Origin: Rhizopus sp. PT2906
Taxonomy: Eukaryota > Mucoromycota > Mucoromycetes > Mucorales > Rhizopodaceae
Reading direction: 5' to 3'
Length of the DNA stretch: 64,000 nucleotides
Assembly: GCA_025529335.1 (NCBI GenBank)
Contig: JAMYHX010000011.1
Span: 124,001-188,000 of the forward strand
Made by a program: the position numbers and the translations under genes. Shown here piece after piece: positions 44,883 through 56,413 of this stretch; the stretch's first letter is position 1; every line of letters begins with the position of its first letter. Under the pieces are notes generated by a model. It had not been told where the DNA came from and searched no databases. It worked only from the letters and a program-made list of their open reading frames with translations.

Positions 44883-46887
44883 TTTTGATATTGAGATGGT
44901 ATTTCTGGGATATCTTGTTCTTCCTCTTCTTCATGAATGATATGATGTGTGATGCCTGATTCGCGCATTTGTCTACTATGATATTCTGAAGTGGTTGAGA
45001 CATTGGGTTGGCCGTCTTCTTCTACCACAGGCATCTTGAGCGCATCTTGATTATTATTGGCTTTTGTTTGCTTTTGATTTTTATACATAATCACAGAGGG
45101 AGGTCTTGGCCTCATACGTCGTGCAACATCAAGGGATACAGTGGCGATGTGATTGGATGACATTACAGGTGCTGACAGTACACGAAATAAATGAGCCATG
45201 TTTGACTGTGTCATATTAATTAAGTGTCTTACCTCTAAAGTCTCTCGCAATCGTTGTTTTCATGAGCATCTTTAACCAAGTCCTCATGGCTTCTTCTGTG
45301 TCTGTATAAAAGTAAAAGGTTCTTTCGTATTCATGCTGTGCTTTGAAGCAATATTTGCCAGCGTGAATGGTTTCGTCTACGATGATTTTATATCCTCTTA
45401 AATTAATTATTCCCTTCATGCGCACTTCCTAATAATTCTTTGTTAAGTGGAGGGGGCTTGGCATTGATGCACAGTCAACTTACTTTGGGACTCTTAAAAT
45501 AGAAAAGATTGGTTCCTTTAAGGACAAACCAACGTTTGTTCCACGTCTTGTATTTATCACTTTGCTTATGTAACCAACCTTCATGTTCTGGCGCTTGAAA
45601 TGCTTCTGTTGTGGATGCACGATAAGGAGACTCATCAAATGATAACTTGTACGAGTTTGCTGTTTGCCTGTGTGATGAAGATCAGTAATTATAAAAGTAC
45701 AAAGCAATTATGTCTTACAATGACTGCTTTGGTGTTGATTTTGAAGTGGCTGGTTGAATATTGGAACTTGTCTATACAAAAAAGTTAGAAAATATACTCA
45801 TCTTAAAGAATACATACATCACTCATCAACCAGTGGCTTGTCTCATCTAATGCACGCTGACCCATTTGAGATAACGTTCTGTTGGCAAATCCTTTTGGAT
45901 CTGGACTAAGCTCTCTGCTTCGTGTTGTACGACTTCCACCAGAGGATACTGTGTTGTATGTGTTTGATCGACTGATGCCTGAAGAGCTAAGGCTTTGAGG
46001 AGACAAGGGTCTGGGAATGCTGGTCGATATAAATGAATTCGTTTCGATATCATGACTAATAGGAGGTAAAGGTGCTTTTCTCGGAAATTGATAAAGACCA
46101 TCGTCATTTGTACTACTGGATGATGTGTTTTGTGAATTTGATCGACGTAAGCTAGTAGAAGCTCTACTAGGTGTTGAACGCATGATGGCACTAGTCGAAA
46201 CAGATGCGTTAGGAGCAGGCGGTGATTGATGACCGTTGGTTTGCTTTAATTTCTAAGGAGTGAAAGGATAAATATATGTGTTTCAAATAATAAAAGCGTA
46301 AAAATAACTCCTTACTTCAACACCGGATTCGTCTCTTAAAGAAGTAATGGCCTGCATAATTTTATATCGTTTACCAAATGTGTTTATGCCTAATTCTTTT
46401 AATGCATCAATGTTCAAATCCAACAAGATATCACCCGTGATTTCTTGGTCAATAAAGTTTTGGGATACTGATTCGAACCCGACAGATCTGAGCCAATCTG
46501 CTACTTGTTGAACGTCCCATTGCTCCACTTTATTGTTGACTGGATAGGATGATTGTATTCGAGATATGGTATCATCAATTTCATCTTCAATAGTTGATCC
46601 GGATGAACGTGAAGATAAGTGCGGACTAGGCATGTAAAGTTGCTTTTGTGGTTTTTCGGGCGAAGTGTAATTCATTGGAAAGAGTCCAGTCTCACCTTTG
46701 ATATTACGCCCCTATGGAAACATGTTAGACTAGATTATTTCTACTTGTAACCACAGGTTACCTGCCACCATCCATCGAGGTATTTTTCGTCTTTTTCTAA
46801 TACAACAATAGGTTCACCCACCGAAAAGTTAATTTCATCTTCATTTTCGGCTTCAAAGTTGTGAACAGCATAGACGATGTTGCTCAT
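44212..46887 (-). CDS. Boi/Pob1-type polarity scaffold: SH3-SAM-PH with C-terminal calponin-homology domain
   Basis: Eight exons (46887-46762, 46711-46316, 46252-45818, 45771-45719, 45667-45484, 45428-45233, 45171-44446, 44393-44212) join in phase to 765 aa. Residues 1-60 are SH3 (YAVHNFEAENEDEINFSVGE, LDGWWQGRNI). About 100-170 are SAM (WDVQQVADWLRSVGFES, LGINTFGKRYKIMQAI). About 360-455 are PH (EGWLHKQSDKYKTWNKRWF, RTFYFYTDTEEAMRTWLKML). This order defines yeast Boi1/2 and fission yeast Pob1, which link Cdc42 and exocytosis at growth sites. After an acidic region with a polyQ run (about 560) comes a CH-like domain (AAQYIEWINSYLPPGKKVIDL, FRNGDTLILLLEAIS, LDNIVAAFKFMGREGVEV), the kind that binds actin. 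Yeast Boi proteins lack it. Confidence 0.88.
44836..44882 (-). repeat. CAG/CAA repeat encoding polyglutamine
   Basis: Mixed GCT/GTT units on the plus strand encode about 15 Gln in the polarity scaffold, interrupted by CAA codons. Length is likely to vary between strains. Confidence 0.85.
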
Positions 46888-47702
46888 ATTTTATTCAAGC
46901 TTAAAGGAAAGTAAATGACTAAAAAGGAAATTAATGAAAGTGAAGGAAAAACGGACAAGTAGGGGGAAGAAGAAAGAAAGAATAAAGAGGAGAGGAAGCG
47001 AAGAGGGACAAGAGAAAGACCTTTTTTTTTTCAAAAAAAAAAAAGGTGCTTCGGAGTCAGATGCTGTACGACAAGCTTTATATAATAAAGGCAAGCGACA
47101 AGGAATCATTTATGAATTGTTACACTCCATTATTCTCTTTATTCTAACAACAGTTTACACACCAAATGAGGCTTATTGTTCTTTTCGCTTTTGTTGTTCT
47201 TTTTACTTTTTTCTTTTCTCTTTATGATCGATCCAACTATTCGTCTTTCTTTCTCCTTTAAAATCTGTTAGTGTTTGTTAGTTTTAACTGCGGTTAGTCA
47301 ATTGTATCCGTATATTACACAAATTAAACCTGATTATATCCTCCTCCTTCTTTCTCTTATACGACTCATTCAAGGAACTCATTAAGTTCTTTATTGTGTA
47401 AACTGTCCATTTATTTTCTGTTTCAGACACACATTTTATTGGCTGATCTATGTGGAGATGTTACTCAATGAAAGAACCAATTCACTCTCTTCAATGATAT
47501 CTCTCTACACCTACTGTTCAATCTTCCCTTTCTCTTTTCTGTGTACTTTTGTATCTCCCCGCCCTCGTACAAAAATTTCAATTGTTATTTTTTGGGAGCC
47601 TGTGAGACTATTTACACCAACCGTTGTTCTTTTTTCTTCGATTTTTTTTTCTGGTGTTTTTTTTTTTTTTTTTTCTTCAATAACAACAACAATAACAACA
47701 GT
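46888..47702. promoter_or_regulatory. Divergent intergenic region between the polarity scaffold and the MAPKKK
   Basis: 815 bp separate two outward-facing start codons, so both 5' regions lie here. A purine-rich stretch (46920-47020) serves the minus-strand gene, and a long poly-T/pyrimidine tract (47640-47676) directly precedes the MAPKKK start. No specific factor sites are claimed. Confidence 0.5.
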
Positions 47703-50700
47703 ATGTCAGCAGTGAGAAAAGTACGCTGGTCAGAGGCTGACGACAATAAAGACAATGAAGAAGACAGCTTACAACAACAAGATTATGTTATGGATAATCA
47801 ACCGTCAGTAGACCAATCAAATACACCAGCAAATTCGTGGGCATTTATGCCAACCACTAATTTCACTGCGCATAACCCTTATCAAGATGAAGAAGATTAT
47901 AGCGAAGAAGACGACCAAACAAATAGTGAAGAAGAAGATGACACAGCACTTAACCAACTTTATGCTCGTAATCAATCCTTGTCTTCAGCCCCTCCTGAAA
48001 TTACACATGAACGACTAGAATGGCAACAAATGCTTCAATCTGTCCTTATGGGAGAAGTACTCAAGTCTGAAAAAAAGAGGCTCTCGAGTTCAGACAAGTT
48101 CCAGCAACCTACACCTACACAAGAAATCTGGCTGGCCCTCCGTGCTTTACTGCGTGGGAGAACACTCTTGGAAGAACAGAAATGCTTAGAAGACAGTAGA
48201 AAAGAAATTGAAGGCATTTTAAAAATGGTCATTGAATTCAAACTAAACGACATAAAGGACCAAAGCACGGCATTAAGGAAAGTAGCTGAAGTCCTAAAGA
48301 ATATCGATCGTATCGAATCTCTCTATACCACTCGTGCTGCAATCACTCAAGCTCATCCAGACTATGGTTCTGCTTCATTCCAAACAAAATTAGACGCTCT
48401 CAACGCCTGGTGTACGATCACCCGTAGCTTGAGCATGCAATATAAAATATTAAGAAACTGGACAGGCTCAGAAAGCCTGCAGATTGCAAGAAAGATGTCA
48501 GAAGATGATACTACGACAGTGACTATTAAAAACGATAAAGTAAAGGAGACAAAGCAAGATAATAAGAACGACACATCTTTTGTCGAAAGGCTCTTGAAAG
48601 AATCCGCTCTACAAGACACCTTTGACAAACGCACCCTTTCGGCCCTCAATTTACTGCTCGTAAAATCGAAACAGACCATGATCTATTATTCCAAATCCTT
48701 TGAAGAAATGAACCTACCGTCTTTTACATCTCAACTTCGACAGCTGGCATACTTTCCTATTTCATTGGTTCAAGAAGCTCTTAAGCTGCGTCTAGAGTAC
48801 AAGGACCGTACGAACGAACCACCAAAACAAATGGTAGACGCCATGATGGAAGATTATCGTGGTCTGATCTCACTGGCTTGCAGAGTCAAACTTCAGTATC
48901 AGGACTTGATGTATTCTGCTCCAGGCTGGGACCTGTCGCCAGATGAATCCGTCGATAGAGACTATGACACTGTCTTGATGGAATCCGTTCGATTTTACTT
49001 TAAACTGATCACTTGGAAACTTAATTTTGAAAAAGAGAATAGCCTTAGAGAATGCGAAGTTATGGAAAAGGAGTGGGGGTTCCTGAAAAACTCGATTTGT
49101 CAGGCTGTGGATAAGGCAGATTGGGAGTGTGCTGAGCACTTTTGGTAAATCTAAAAAGAAACAGAGATACATGGACTAATCTCCATTATAGTTCATTAAC
49201 AAACAGGCTATTAGCAGATGTCATGCGTGATTATATATCCAGCTTAAAGATACCACCAGAAGCAGTGGATGACGGTATTGAAGCCAAGTATACAAAACTA
49301 TTACACACCATGCGCATGCGAGCGAGAAAGCTTTTACAGTTTGCAAGGTAAATTGAACAACCCACGCCTTTTTTTCATTGACCCTTACCCTTTCTCTCTG
49401 CGTGGGGTGTATTGCTTAGATTTTTTATGGGTCAATTCGAAAATGCTGCAGAATATGTTGTAGACCCCGAAAATATGGACAAATTTATCACATGCCTTGT
49501 CGAGACTGGCCATTTCCTAGTCTACACAGGCTCATTTGAAGAAGACCGAATATATATCATAGCCTCGCCTTCCCTGTATGGACGAGAGGATGTGGTACGG
49601 TCGATTGTGAAGTCGTGTTTTGCGTATGACAAATCACCTCAACCAAGCGCGACGCCAATCATGATGAATCCTGATAACGCAGAAGACTATGTCTTGATCT
49701 TTTCACCTTGGCAGAACATTATGTGGACAGGAGAGGTTGTCGAAGTATCTATTCCATTTATCCATTTAGGCATCAAGACTCGTCGTGTTCGACTGACGAC
49801 AGGAGACTCGAGCGACCTTTCCCCGGCCAAAGCAGCCTTCTGGACGGCCGTGCAGCACTCAGGCATTGAAATTGTACAAGAGCATCGAGCACATATACCA
49901 AGAATCAATAAGGAACTGTACAAAATCAAAATGACTGTCTTCAAACTAGCTGATTCTACCATCTCGAGCGTTGGCACGATCCGTGAGCAGACGATGTCTC
50001 TGGGATGCCAGGAACTCGTGGAAGAATGTTTTAGTTTTGCAAGTGATTTTGGTATCAGGGCAGCCAAGTTTTTGGAGCTAGCAGTGCGTCTTCAGCTCGA
50101 CTTGAAATTGGTGCGGTTGGCTATCGACTGGATTTGTTTTATCACAGATGACTGCGTGCCGTCAGATCGAAAGACGTTCCGATGGGCTGTTGCTGCACTC
50201 GAGTTTGTTCATCTGATGACGCGCGGAGCAAACATTCTTGCTTTGAATGAAAACGAGTTTGCAACATTACAGAGCAAGGTAGCAAGGTGTGTTGCACTGC
50301 TGATATCTCACTTTGATGTCCTCGGTACTCGATACACATATGAACTGCAACTCAAGGCAGAGCAACAGCGACGCGGTGGTGTTACAGCTAAACGCAACTC
50401 GTACATGACCTCTAGAAGTAGTGATAAAGATAATATTACGACGAGTTCTACGTTTGGAGCCGCAAACGATGCAGCTATCACAGGCGGCGGCGGCGTGATT
50501 TATATTCGTGATGCTTGGATGCGCAAGATATCTGAACTTGAAGAGAAGCGCAACAAGGATGACCAGGAACGTAAAATTATCGGTAAGATCTTGGACGACC
50601 AAAAACCAGAGGATCAATCACTTGTATTCCTTGCTCCTTCGTCTTCCAATATCTCTTTCCGTTGGCAGCAAGGTCGATTCATTGGGGCCGGTACCTTTGG

Positions 50701-51815
50701 CTCTGTCTATTTGGCCATCAATTTGGACACCTCTTCGGTTATGGCGGTAAAGGAAATTCGATTCCCTGACTCAAGTTCTCTTTCTGCTCTGCACAAGTCA
50801 ATCAAGGAAGAAATGAAGGTGATGGAGATGCTGCATCACCGAAACATTGTACAATATTATGGTATGGAAGTTCACCGTGACCGTGTGTATATCTTTATGG
50901 AATACTGTGAAAATGGAAGTCTAGGCGCTCTATTGGATCATGGTGGTCGTATTGAAGACGAGCTTTACGTGGTCGATTACGCGTACCAGTTACTGAGTGG
51001 TCTTGCCTACCTGCATGAAAATAACATTGTGCACAGAGACATCAAGCCTGACAATATTCTAATTGATTATCAAGGTCAACTGAAGCTCACAGACTTTGGT
51101 GCAGCAAAGATTTTAGCAAAGGGACAAAAGACGATGGGACGTACTACGATGCACATGAATGTGAATAGTTTAGCGGGCACACCGATGTATATGGTAAGTC
51201 TAACATTTCTATTATATTCTCTCTTGACTCACTATGACTTAGGCACCTGAAGTTATCACTGGAAGCGATACGGGACGAAAGGGCTCAATGGATATTTGGT
51301 CTCTTGGTTGTTGTATTGTTCAAATGGCCACTGGTCGCCGTCCTTGGAGCACGCTTGAAAATGAATGGTCTGTCATGTACCATGTCGTGACTGGCCATCC
51401 ACCACTTCCTGACGCTTCCCAACTTTCAAGCATGGGCATTGACTTTTTGAAAAAATGCTTTATCCGTGACCCAACAAAGAGACCCACCGCCGAAGAATTA
51501 CTACAGCATCCATGGATCACAAACTATCTGGAAAGCTACAATGAAGACAACAATATGTACCCTCCTGAATCGGAGTATGACGATCAAGTGATCGAAAATA
51601 GTTGGCCATCTGAAGCCCCAGAGCCTGAGGATGTATCGTCCATCGTACGATCGATCAATTCAGCTCAATCTCTAGACCGACCACTGGTTCGAAGCATTCC
51701 AAACAGTTTGGCTCTGGACGGCATGGCTAATAGCTTAGAGAATGGTGCACAAGCACAAGCTTATTTCCGTGAAATTGCTGCTCAACATGCTTCAGATATG
51801 CAGTGGAGTAAGTAA
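47703..51815 (+). CDS. SSK2: MAP kinase kinase kinase of the stress (HOG/Sty1) pathway, Ssk2/Wis4/MEKK4 type
   Basis: Exons 47703-49144, 49192-49347, 49420-51193 and 51243-51815 give 1314 aa. The first 900 residues are the Ssk2/MEKK4-type regulatory region (acidic N-terminus, then a helical conserved block). The kinase (about 945-1230) has GAGTFGSVYLA, MAVKEIRFPD, the HRDIKPDNIL catalytic loop, DFGAAKIL, AGTPMYMAPEV, and the MDIWSLGCCIVQMATGRRPW segment typical of this class. In yeast and fission yeast the protein relays osmotic and oxidative stress from the two-component phosphorelay to the MAPKK Pbs2/Wis1. An upstream in-frame extension from 47541 is rejected because it translates the poly-T leader. 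The stop is taken at 51815, though the final AGT AAG also resembles a donor site. Confidence 0.93.
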
Positions 51816-52144
51816 TTCCTTTTAATCCTTAATCCTGTCTTTTTTTTTGCATTTTTACCTTGTATGCATCTGTCATTTCTTACATACTTAATACATAAAT
51901 ACTTTTTGTAAATAATGTATACAACAATTATACCATTTTATTCGCTTTATTTTCATAACCCTAGGGGTTTCAGACAAACTTGTAGGGTATATAAATGTAT
52001 GTTAAAATGGTACTTTACCAATAAGATGCATATGAAAGGGTTTCTCTTTTTTTTTTTTTTTTTTTTTTCTGTATCGATTATGGGAATAGCATAGATTTAT
52101 TTACTTTTTTCCTCTTTTTTTTTGACTTTATTGTTATTATTATC
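51816..52144. other. Intergenic
   Basis: 3' flank of the MAPKKK and 5' flank of the next gene, with a T-run (about 52047-52069). No gene seen. Confidence 0.6.
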
Positions 52145-53244
52145 ATGTCTAGATATTTGCTTGGGCTTTTAGGATCCTTCTTTTTGTTTGCATCTTTCAT
52201 CCTTGGATTGTTTATATTGATCGGTCAATTGTCCAATAAGCCATTCATCAATTTGATTGCATTTGTACACGCTATTAATCCACCCAGTAACCTTTCTTAC
52301 CAATTTGGATTATGGCAAGTGTCTCTAAAGATAAAGAGTTACTTTAAAACTCATTTTACATGTATAGGTCGTACTGCACTGGCGCGCCCTATGCTTCTGT
52401 CCAAGGATGCCATGGTAACACTGCAGCATACAACTGGGCAACAACACCTGGCTTCAACCAGATGCTACCAGGCTATGCGTCTAGCAGGCGAGTTGATAAC
52501 TTATTCACAACCAATTTTATTCTTTACTTCATTGGCGCCGGTCTTAGCTTCCTTCTATGGCTTGCATCTCTTTTCTCACTGTGTAGCTTCAAAAGACGAG
52601 GAGGAAGAGGTTTCAGCATGTTTATGTCATCCGCAACGTGTCTGACGTTCTTTGTAATGCTCGCTGCACTGATCATTGCTCTTATCCTTGTTATCACTAC
52701 TGTCAAGGCAATCGGCAGTGTGACCCAAGACTGGCAAGGTCATGCAGGCATGTCGATTTGGTTCACAATCGGCATGGTCATTAGTCTTTTACTTGCGTTT
52801 TTATGCTATTGTCTTCGTGCGTGTTTTAAACCTCGAACTGTAGAACCTCACAAGTCAACATATCGCAAATCAGCACCATTTGCTCTTCAGGCTCATTCAC
52901 CTGCAATGTATCCTATGCAACAACATCAACAGCCGTATTATTATCAACAAGAGCAAAAACCAGAGGCTCAAGATGGTTATGTTGCTTCACAGCATGTAGA
53001 ACAGCCTCAAGATGGCTATATGGCTTCACAGCATATAGAACAGCCTCAAGGTGGTTATATGGCTTCACAGCATACAGAACAACCTCAAGAGTACCACCTG
53101 TATCAACATGCAGAAAGTAGTCAAGCTGCTGCTCAACGACAGCCTGATCATGATCAACATTATTCTCCTGCTTTACATATGCAATACTTGTCGCCTGTTT
53201 ATAATAGCGGAATACATCCTGAAGGTGGACTGCAGCACTCTTAA
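52145..53244 (+). CDS. SUR7/PalI-type four-span membrane protein with tandem C-terminal repeats
   Basis: Exons 52145-52320 and 52368-53244 give 350 aa. A first hydrophobic segment (LLGSFFLFASFILGLFIL) is followed by an extracellular loop ending YQFGLWQVSYCTGAPYASV, which resembles the W..YC motif of SUR7/PalI (Rim9) proteins. Three more spans lie at about 110-220, and the last ends in CYCLRACFKPR. The cytosolic tail is Gln/Pro/Tyr-rich and has three 13-residue repeats of the type QDGYMASQHIEQP (52966-53085). Family members sit in plasma-membrane domains or assist ambient-pH signalling; which applies here is unknown. The intron donor (AAGT|gtctct) was chosen by phase and is weak. Confidence 0.72.
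52966..53085 (+). repeat. Three tandem 39-bp coding repeats
   Basis: Units of 39 bp starting CAAGATGG, CAAGATGG and CAAGGTGG encode 13-residue repeats in the tail of the SUR7-like protein. Differences are few, which suggests recent expansion. Confidence 0.8.
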
Positions 53245-54117
53245 TTTAGACATTATTGGAAAATAAAATTCGGACAAATTCTTTTTAAATTTCATAGGAT
53301 TTCCTTAACTTGGACAAACCTGTTTGATTCATAGACAATGCGACAACACGTCTTCATTTTCATGAGTATACCTTTCACTTTAAAGAATTGGCGTCTTTTG
53401 TAGCGAGTTTATTGGATACCCAATATTTTGAAATCACATATAGGCACACGCTAAGAATCAATGCTAATCTACCTGTTCATCACTGCCTGTAACCTAAGAA
53501 TCATAACACCATTGTGGAGAAAACGGTATTAGTATTGCAATAGAAGCCAACTCTAAAAAGACTCATCTCAAACCTTCTTTTACGACTAGACTCCGCTAAA
53601 GAGCTGCCAACTACTTCATTACAATCGATACTGTAATAATTATTAGCGTAATAAATTATGGCCAACACTACATACACCAGAAAATGCATCAGAAATTAGG
53701 CCAACAACTACGGACGCTACCTCTACTCATTAACCTATGTTGTCGTCCAACAAAAATTTCCAATGTGTGGCGTCAAGCTAAACATGACTTTATTTCAAAA
53801 AGAGATGAAAAGAAATATTGTTATTGCTGTATTTCATGTTGTCAGTTTGATTAGTCACGTGTAAATTTGATAAATTCGTATTCACATTATTTAGCCTATG
53901 TTCTGGTGCATGTAGTGTTGACCATAAATTATTTGCATGATGACCTCCCTATGAAAAACCTTTCTAAAATAGAGAGTAATACATGACAACCAATCAAAAA
54001 AGCAAATCAATTGACAGTTGCTTTGGTCACACATTTGTTACACGCGCCACACTGTCAGAATTCGATTGGCTTAGGTAGGGAATGAATATGCCGATAGGGT
54101 TTATTGATGTATGTACA
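53245..54117. other. 0.87 kb intergenic
   Basis: AT-rich spacer between convergent genes. One 62-codon minus-strand ORF (53689-53501) has no domain. Nothing else seen. Confidence 0.55.
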
Positions 54118-54872
54118 TTAAATGAAATCTTTGGGGGATATTAAGCCTAGTTTTTTGCTTGTATGATGATTTGATCTCTGATAAGGATGATGACGTTTTA
54201 GGGATGATTTGTTTGAATAAGGAGGAGTAAGTGGTAAAGAAACCGCTGTTGTTGTTGTTGTTGTTGTCTTTGGTGACGTAGATGGTGTATGTGTAGGTGA
54301 AGGTACGATTTGATAAGTCGCTACTGTAGTTGATTGTTGGTGAACAGCGTGCGACAACAATTGGTTTGCGTATTCTTGTAGATCGTTCAAGGTAATATGT
54401 AATTGAAAATCAGCAAAGAATAGAAATTCTACTTCTAATTGGTTCAATTCTTTTAAGGGTAGTCCACCCACTTTAGCATATCTTGCATTTGAATAGAATA
54501 CGTCTGAAGTGAACTTGACGGCCACCACGATACTAATTAGGGTGAGCAAAGGAAAGAAAGGGGTCATTATCTTTATATTTTTTACCTTGCAATGACTAAT
54601 CGATGTATGTTGAATGCGTTAATATGAAACCCTTTATTCAATTTATGAACTCGATCAAAATAGATCAACATGGATATTAAAGCTTCATTATCAAAAGGTG
54701 CAAATTTATGAATTCTTGAAAGATAAGACTGAATGGTGATATTGGGTATTGTCCTTGAATGAAAGTAAGTAATCTTTTTATCTGGTAAATGTTGATTGGA
54801 TTCTAATAGGGATTCTATCAAACGAGATACAATCTGAATAAGTTGATTTGTTGGATATTCTGCAATATTCAT
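54118..54872 (-). CDS. PHO80-like cyclin (Pcl/Pho80 family), copy A
   Basis: Exons 54872-54586 and 54532-54118 encode 233 aa. The Pho80 cyclin core is present: YFHSRTIPNITIQSYLSRI, NEALISMLIYFDRV, FNIHRLVIASIVVAVKFTSD, FYSNARYAKVGGLPLKELNQLE and EFLFFADFQLHI. The family activates a Pho85-type CDK, controlling phosphate response, glycogen or polarity depending on the member. The tail after residue 165 is Thr/Ser/Pro-rich with a basic end (KRHHPYQRSNHHTSKK). It is paralogous to the cyclin at 58052-58824 with the same architecture, and its start faces the MTA1-like gene across 267 bp. Confidence 0.87.
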
Positions 54873-55139
54873 GTTTTAAATAGAAAAAAGAAAGAAAAGT
54901 AAACAACAACATGTCTCGCTTTTTTTCTCTTTTTTATATCCTTTATTGCCTTGATCCAATCAATCAAACTCAATTCAACCACGCGCTAGGCTGAAAGGCT
55001 GTCTGTTTTTAAATTTTCTTTTTTTAATTTAATTACCTCGGTTCAAGGGAGTGACTGGAGTTCGACACGTCTATTTTCTCGTCCAAAGAAAAAGTCGCGC
55101 CTCTCAAACAATTTTTTTTTCTTTTTCTTGGTTGAATGC
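54873..55139. promoter_or_regulatory. Short divergent promoter shared by the PHO80-like cyclin A and the MTA1-like gene
   Basis: 267 bp between two outward-facing start codons, with T/C-rich tracts next to each start (54910-54945 and 55110-55130). Co-regulation is possible but not shown by sequence. Confidence 0.5.
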
Positions 55140-56037
55140 ATGTCTTCTAGAGAATCAACACCATTGTCTTTGGAAGACATTCATGAAGACACTGTTTCTG
55201 ATAAAACTCTAAAAGAGTTACTCAGAAAAGAAATTGAACTACAACTTCAAATTGAAGCTATTCAAACTGAAATAACACAACTAGAAGAAAGATTAGGTAC
55301 AAACAACAATGAAGAATTAGACGAACAAGGTAAGATGGATCATGTGAATATATTCAACATTTGTTAACATTATATAAAAAGATTTGGAAGAATTTGAGGC
55401 ACCAGAGTGGTGCATTCCTATTAAAGCTAATGTGATGACTTATGATTGGGATGTAAGTTTTTGCATGTAATTGTATAGAAAGCAGTTTAATTATATTATT
55501 ATAAAGTCACTAGCAAAAGAGGTCCAATTTGATGTCATCGTTACCGATCCACCATGGCAACTAGCTACTCATGCTCCCACTCGAGGTGTTGCTATTGCAT
55601 ATCAACAATTGCCTGATATTTGTATCGAAGAAATTCCTATACCCAAACTTCAAAAGAATGGCTTCCTCTTTATCTGGGTGATCAATAACAAATATGCAAA
55701 GGCATTTGAATTGATGGAAAAATGGGGATACACCTATGTTGATGATATCACCTGGGTCAAACAAACTGTCAATCGTCGTATGGCCAAAGGTCATGGTTAC
55801 TATCTTCAACATGCTAAGGAAACCTGTTTGGTTGGCAAAAAGGGACAAGATCCTCCCAACTGTCGACACTCGGTTGGATCTGATGTTATCTTTTCAGAAA
55901 GAAGAGGTCAAAGTCAGAAACCAGAGGAACTGTATGAACTGATTGAAGAGCTGGTGCCAAACGGCAAATACTTGGAAATCTTTGGAAGAAAGAACAATCT
56001 ACGTGATTATTGGGTGACAATTGGTAATGAATTATAA
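55140..56037 (+). CDS. MTA1: MT-A70 family adenine-N6 methyltransferase, MTA1-like (candidate DNA 6mA methyltransferase)
   Basis: Exons 55140-55329, 55382-55452 and 55507-56037 give 263 aa. A short coiled coil (KELLRKEIELQLQIEAIQTE) precedes the MT-A70 domain: FDVIVTDPPWQLA with the catalytic DPPW, NGFLFIWVINNKY, WGYTYVDDITWVKQTVNRR, GHGYYLQHAKETCLVGKKG, SQKPEELYELIEELVP, and LEIFGRKNNLRDYWVTIGNEL. The GHGYYLQHAKE stretch and small size fit the MTA1 branch (ciliate and early-diverging fungal DNA 6mA methyltransferase) better than METTL3/Ime4, which carries CCCH zinc fingers absent here. MTA1 works with a non-catalytic partner, MTA9, and small DNA-binding proteins; none is in this window. The first ATG at 55136 meets a stop after four codons, so 55140 is used. 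Confidence 0.8.
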
Positions 56038-56053
56038 ATAAATCGTTTTTTTT

Positions 56054-56314
56054 TTATTGGTAAAGAAAAGAATGTATCATTTGTTGACCATAAAGCTTTG
56101 TTTGAGTTACTAACTGCATCAAATAAGCGTGCTTTTGATTGGCCCTGTTGATATAATCAAGTGTTATATCCATCTGTGATTGTACCTTGGGTACAGTCAC
56201 TGCCTGTTGTACTAAGTCAATTGCAGTGGTCCCATCTGTGTTTTTAGTAATAGTGTGATATCCAATCAATTCTGATAAAGTGACATTAATACAATCATCT
56301 TGCTTTTCTTGCAT
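56054..56314 (-). CDS. Small hypothetical protein, 86 aa
   Basis: A single-exon ORF beginning MQEKQDDCINVTLSEL. Its second half is amphipathic and helix-like (MDITLDYINRANQKHAYLMQLVTQTKLYG), as in small coiled-coil subunits of larger complexes. It lies 16 bp from the convergent stop of the MTA1-like gene and about 100 bp downstream of the possible NNF1 gene on the same strand. I do not recognise the family. Compact spacing and normal composition are the only support for it being real. Confidence 0.42.
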   Translation of the reverse strand: MQEKQDDCINVTLSELIGYHTITKNTDGTTAIDLVQQAVTVPKVQSQMDITLDYINRANQKHAYLMQLVTQTKLYGQQMIHSFLYQ

Positions 56315-56413
56315 TTTTTATTTTATTTTATTTTATAAAGAAGAAAGAGTGAAAATACGCTTTACTCCGAAATAAATAAAAAAATTATCTCTTTCTCTCT
56401 CCTTCTTACAAGG

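Noticed and set aside
47541..47702. N-terminal extension of the MAPKKK from an upstream in-frame ATG
   Set aside because: It translates the poly-T and AACAAC leader into Phe and Asn runs; the start at 47703 gives a normal acidic N-terminus.
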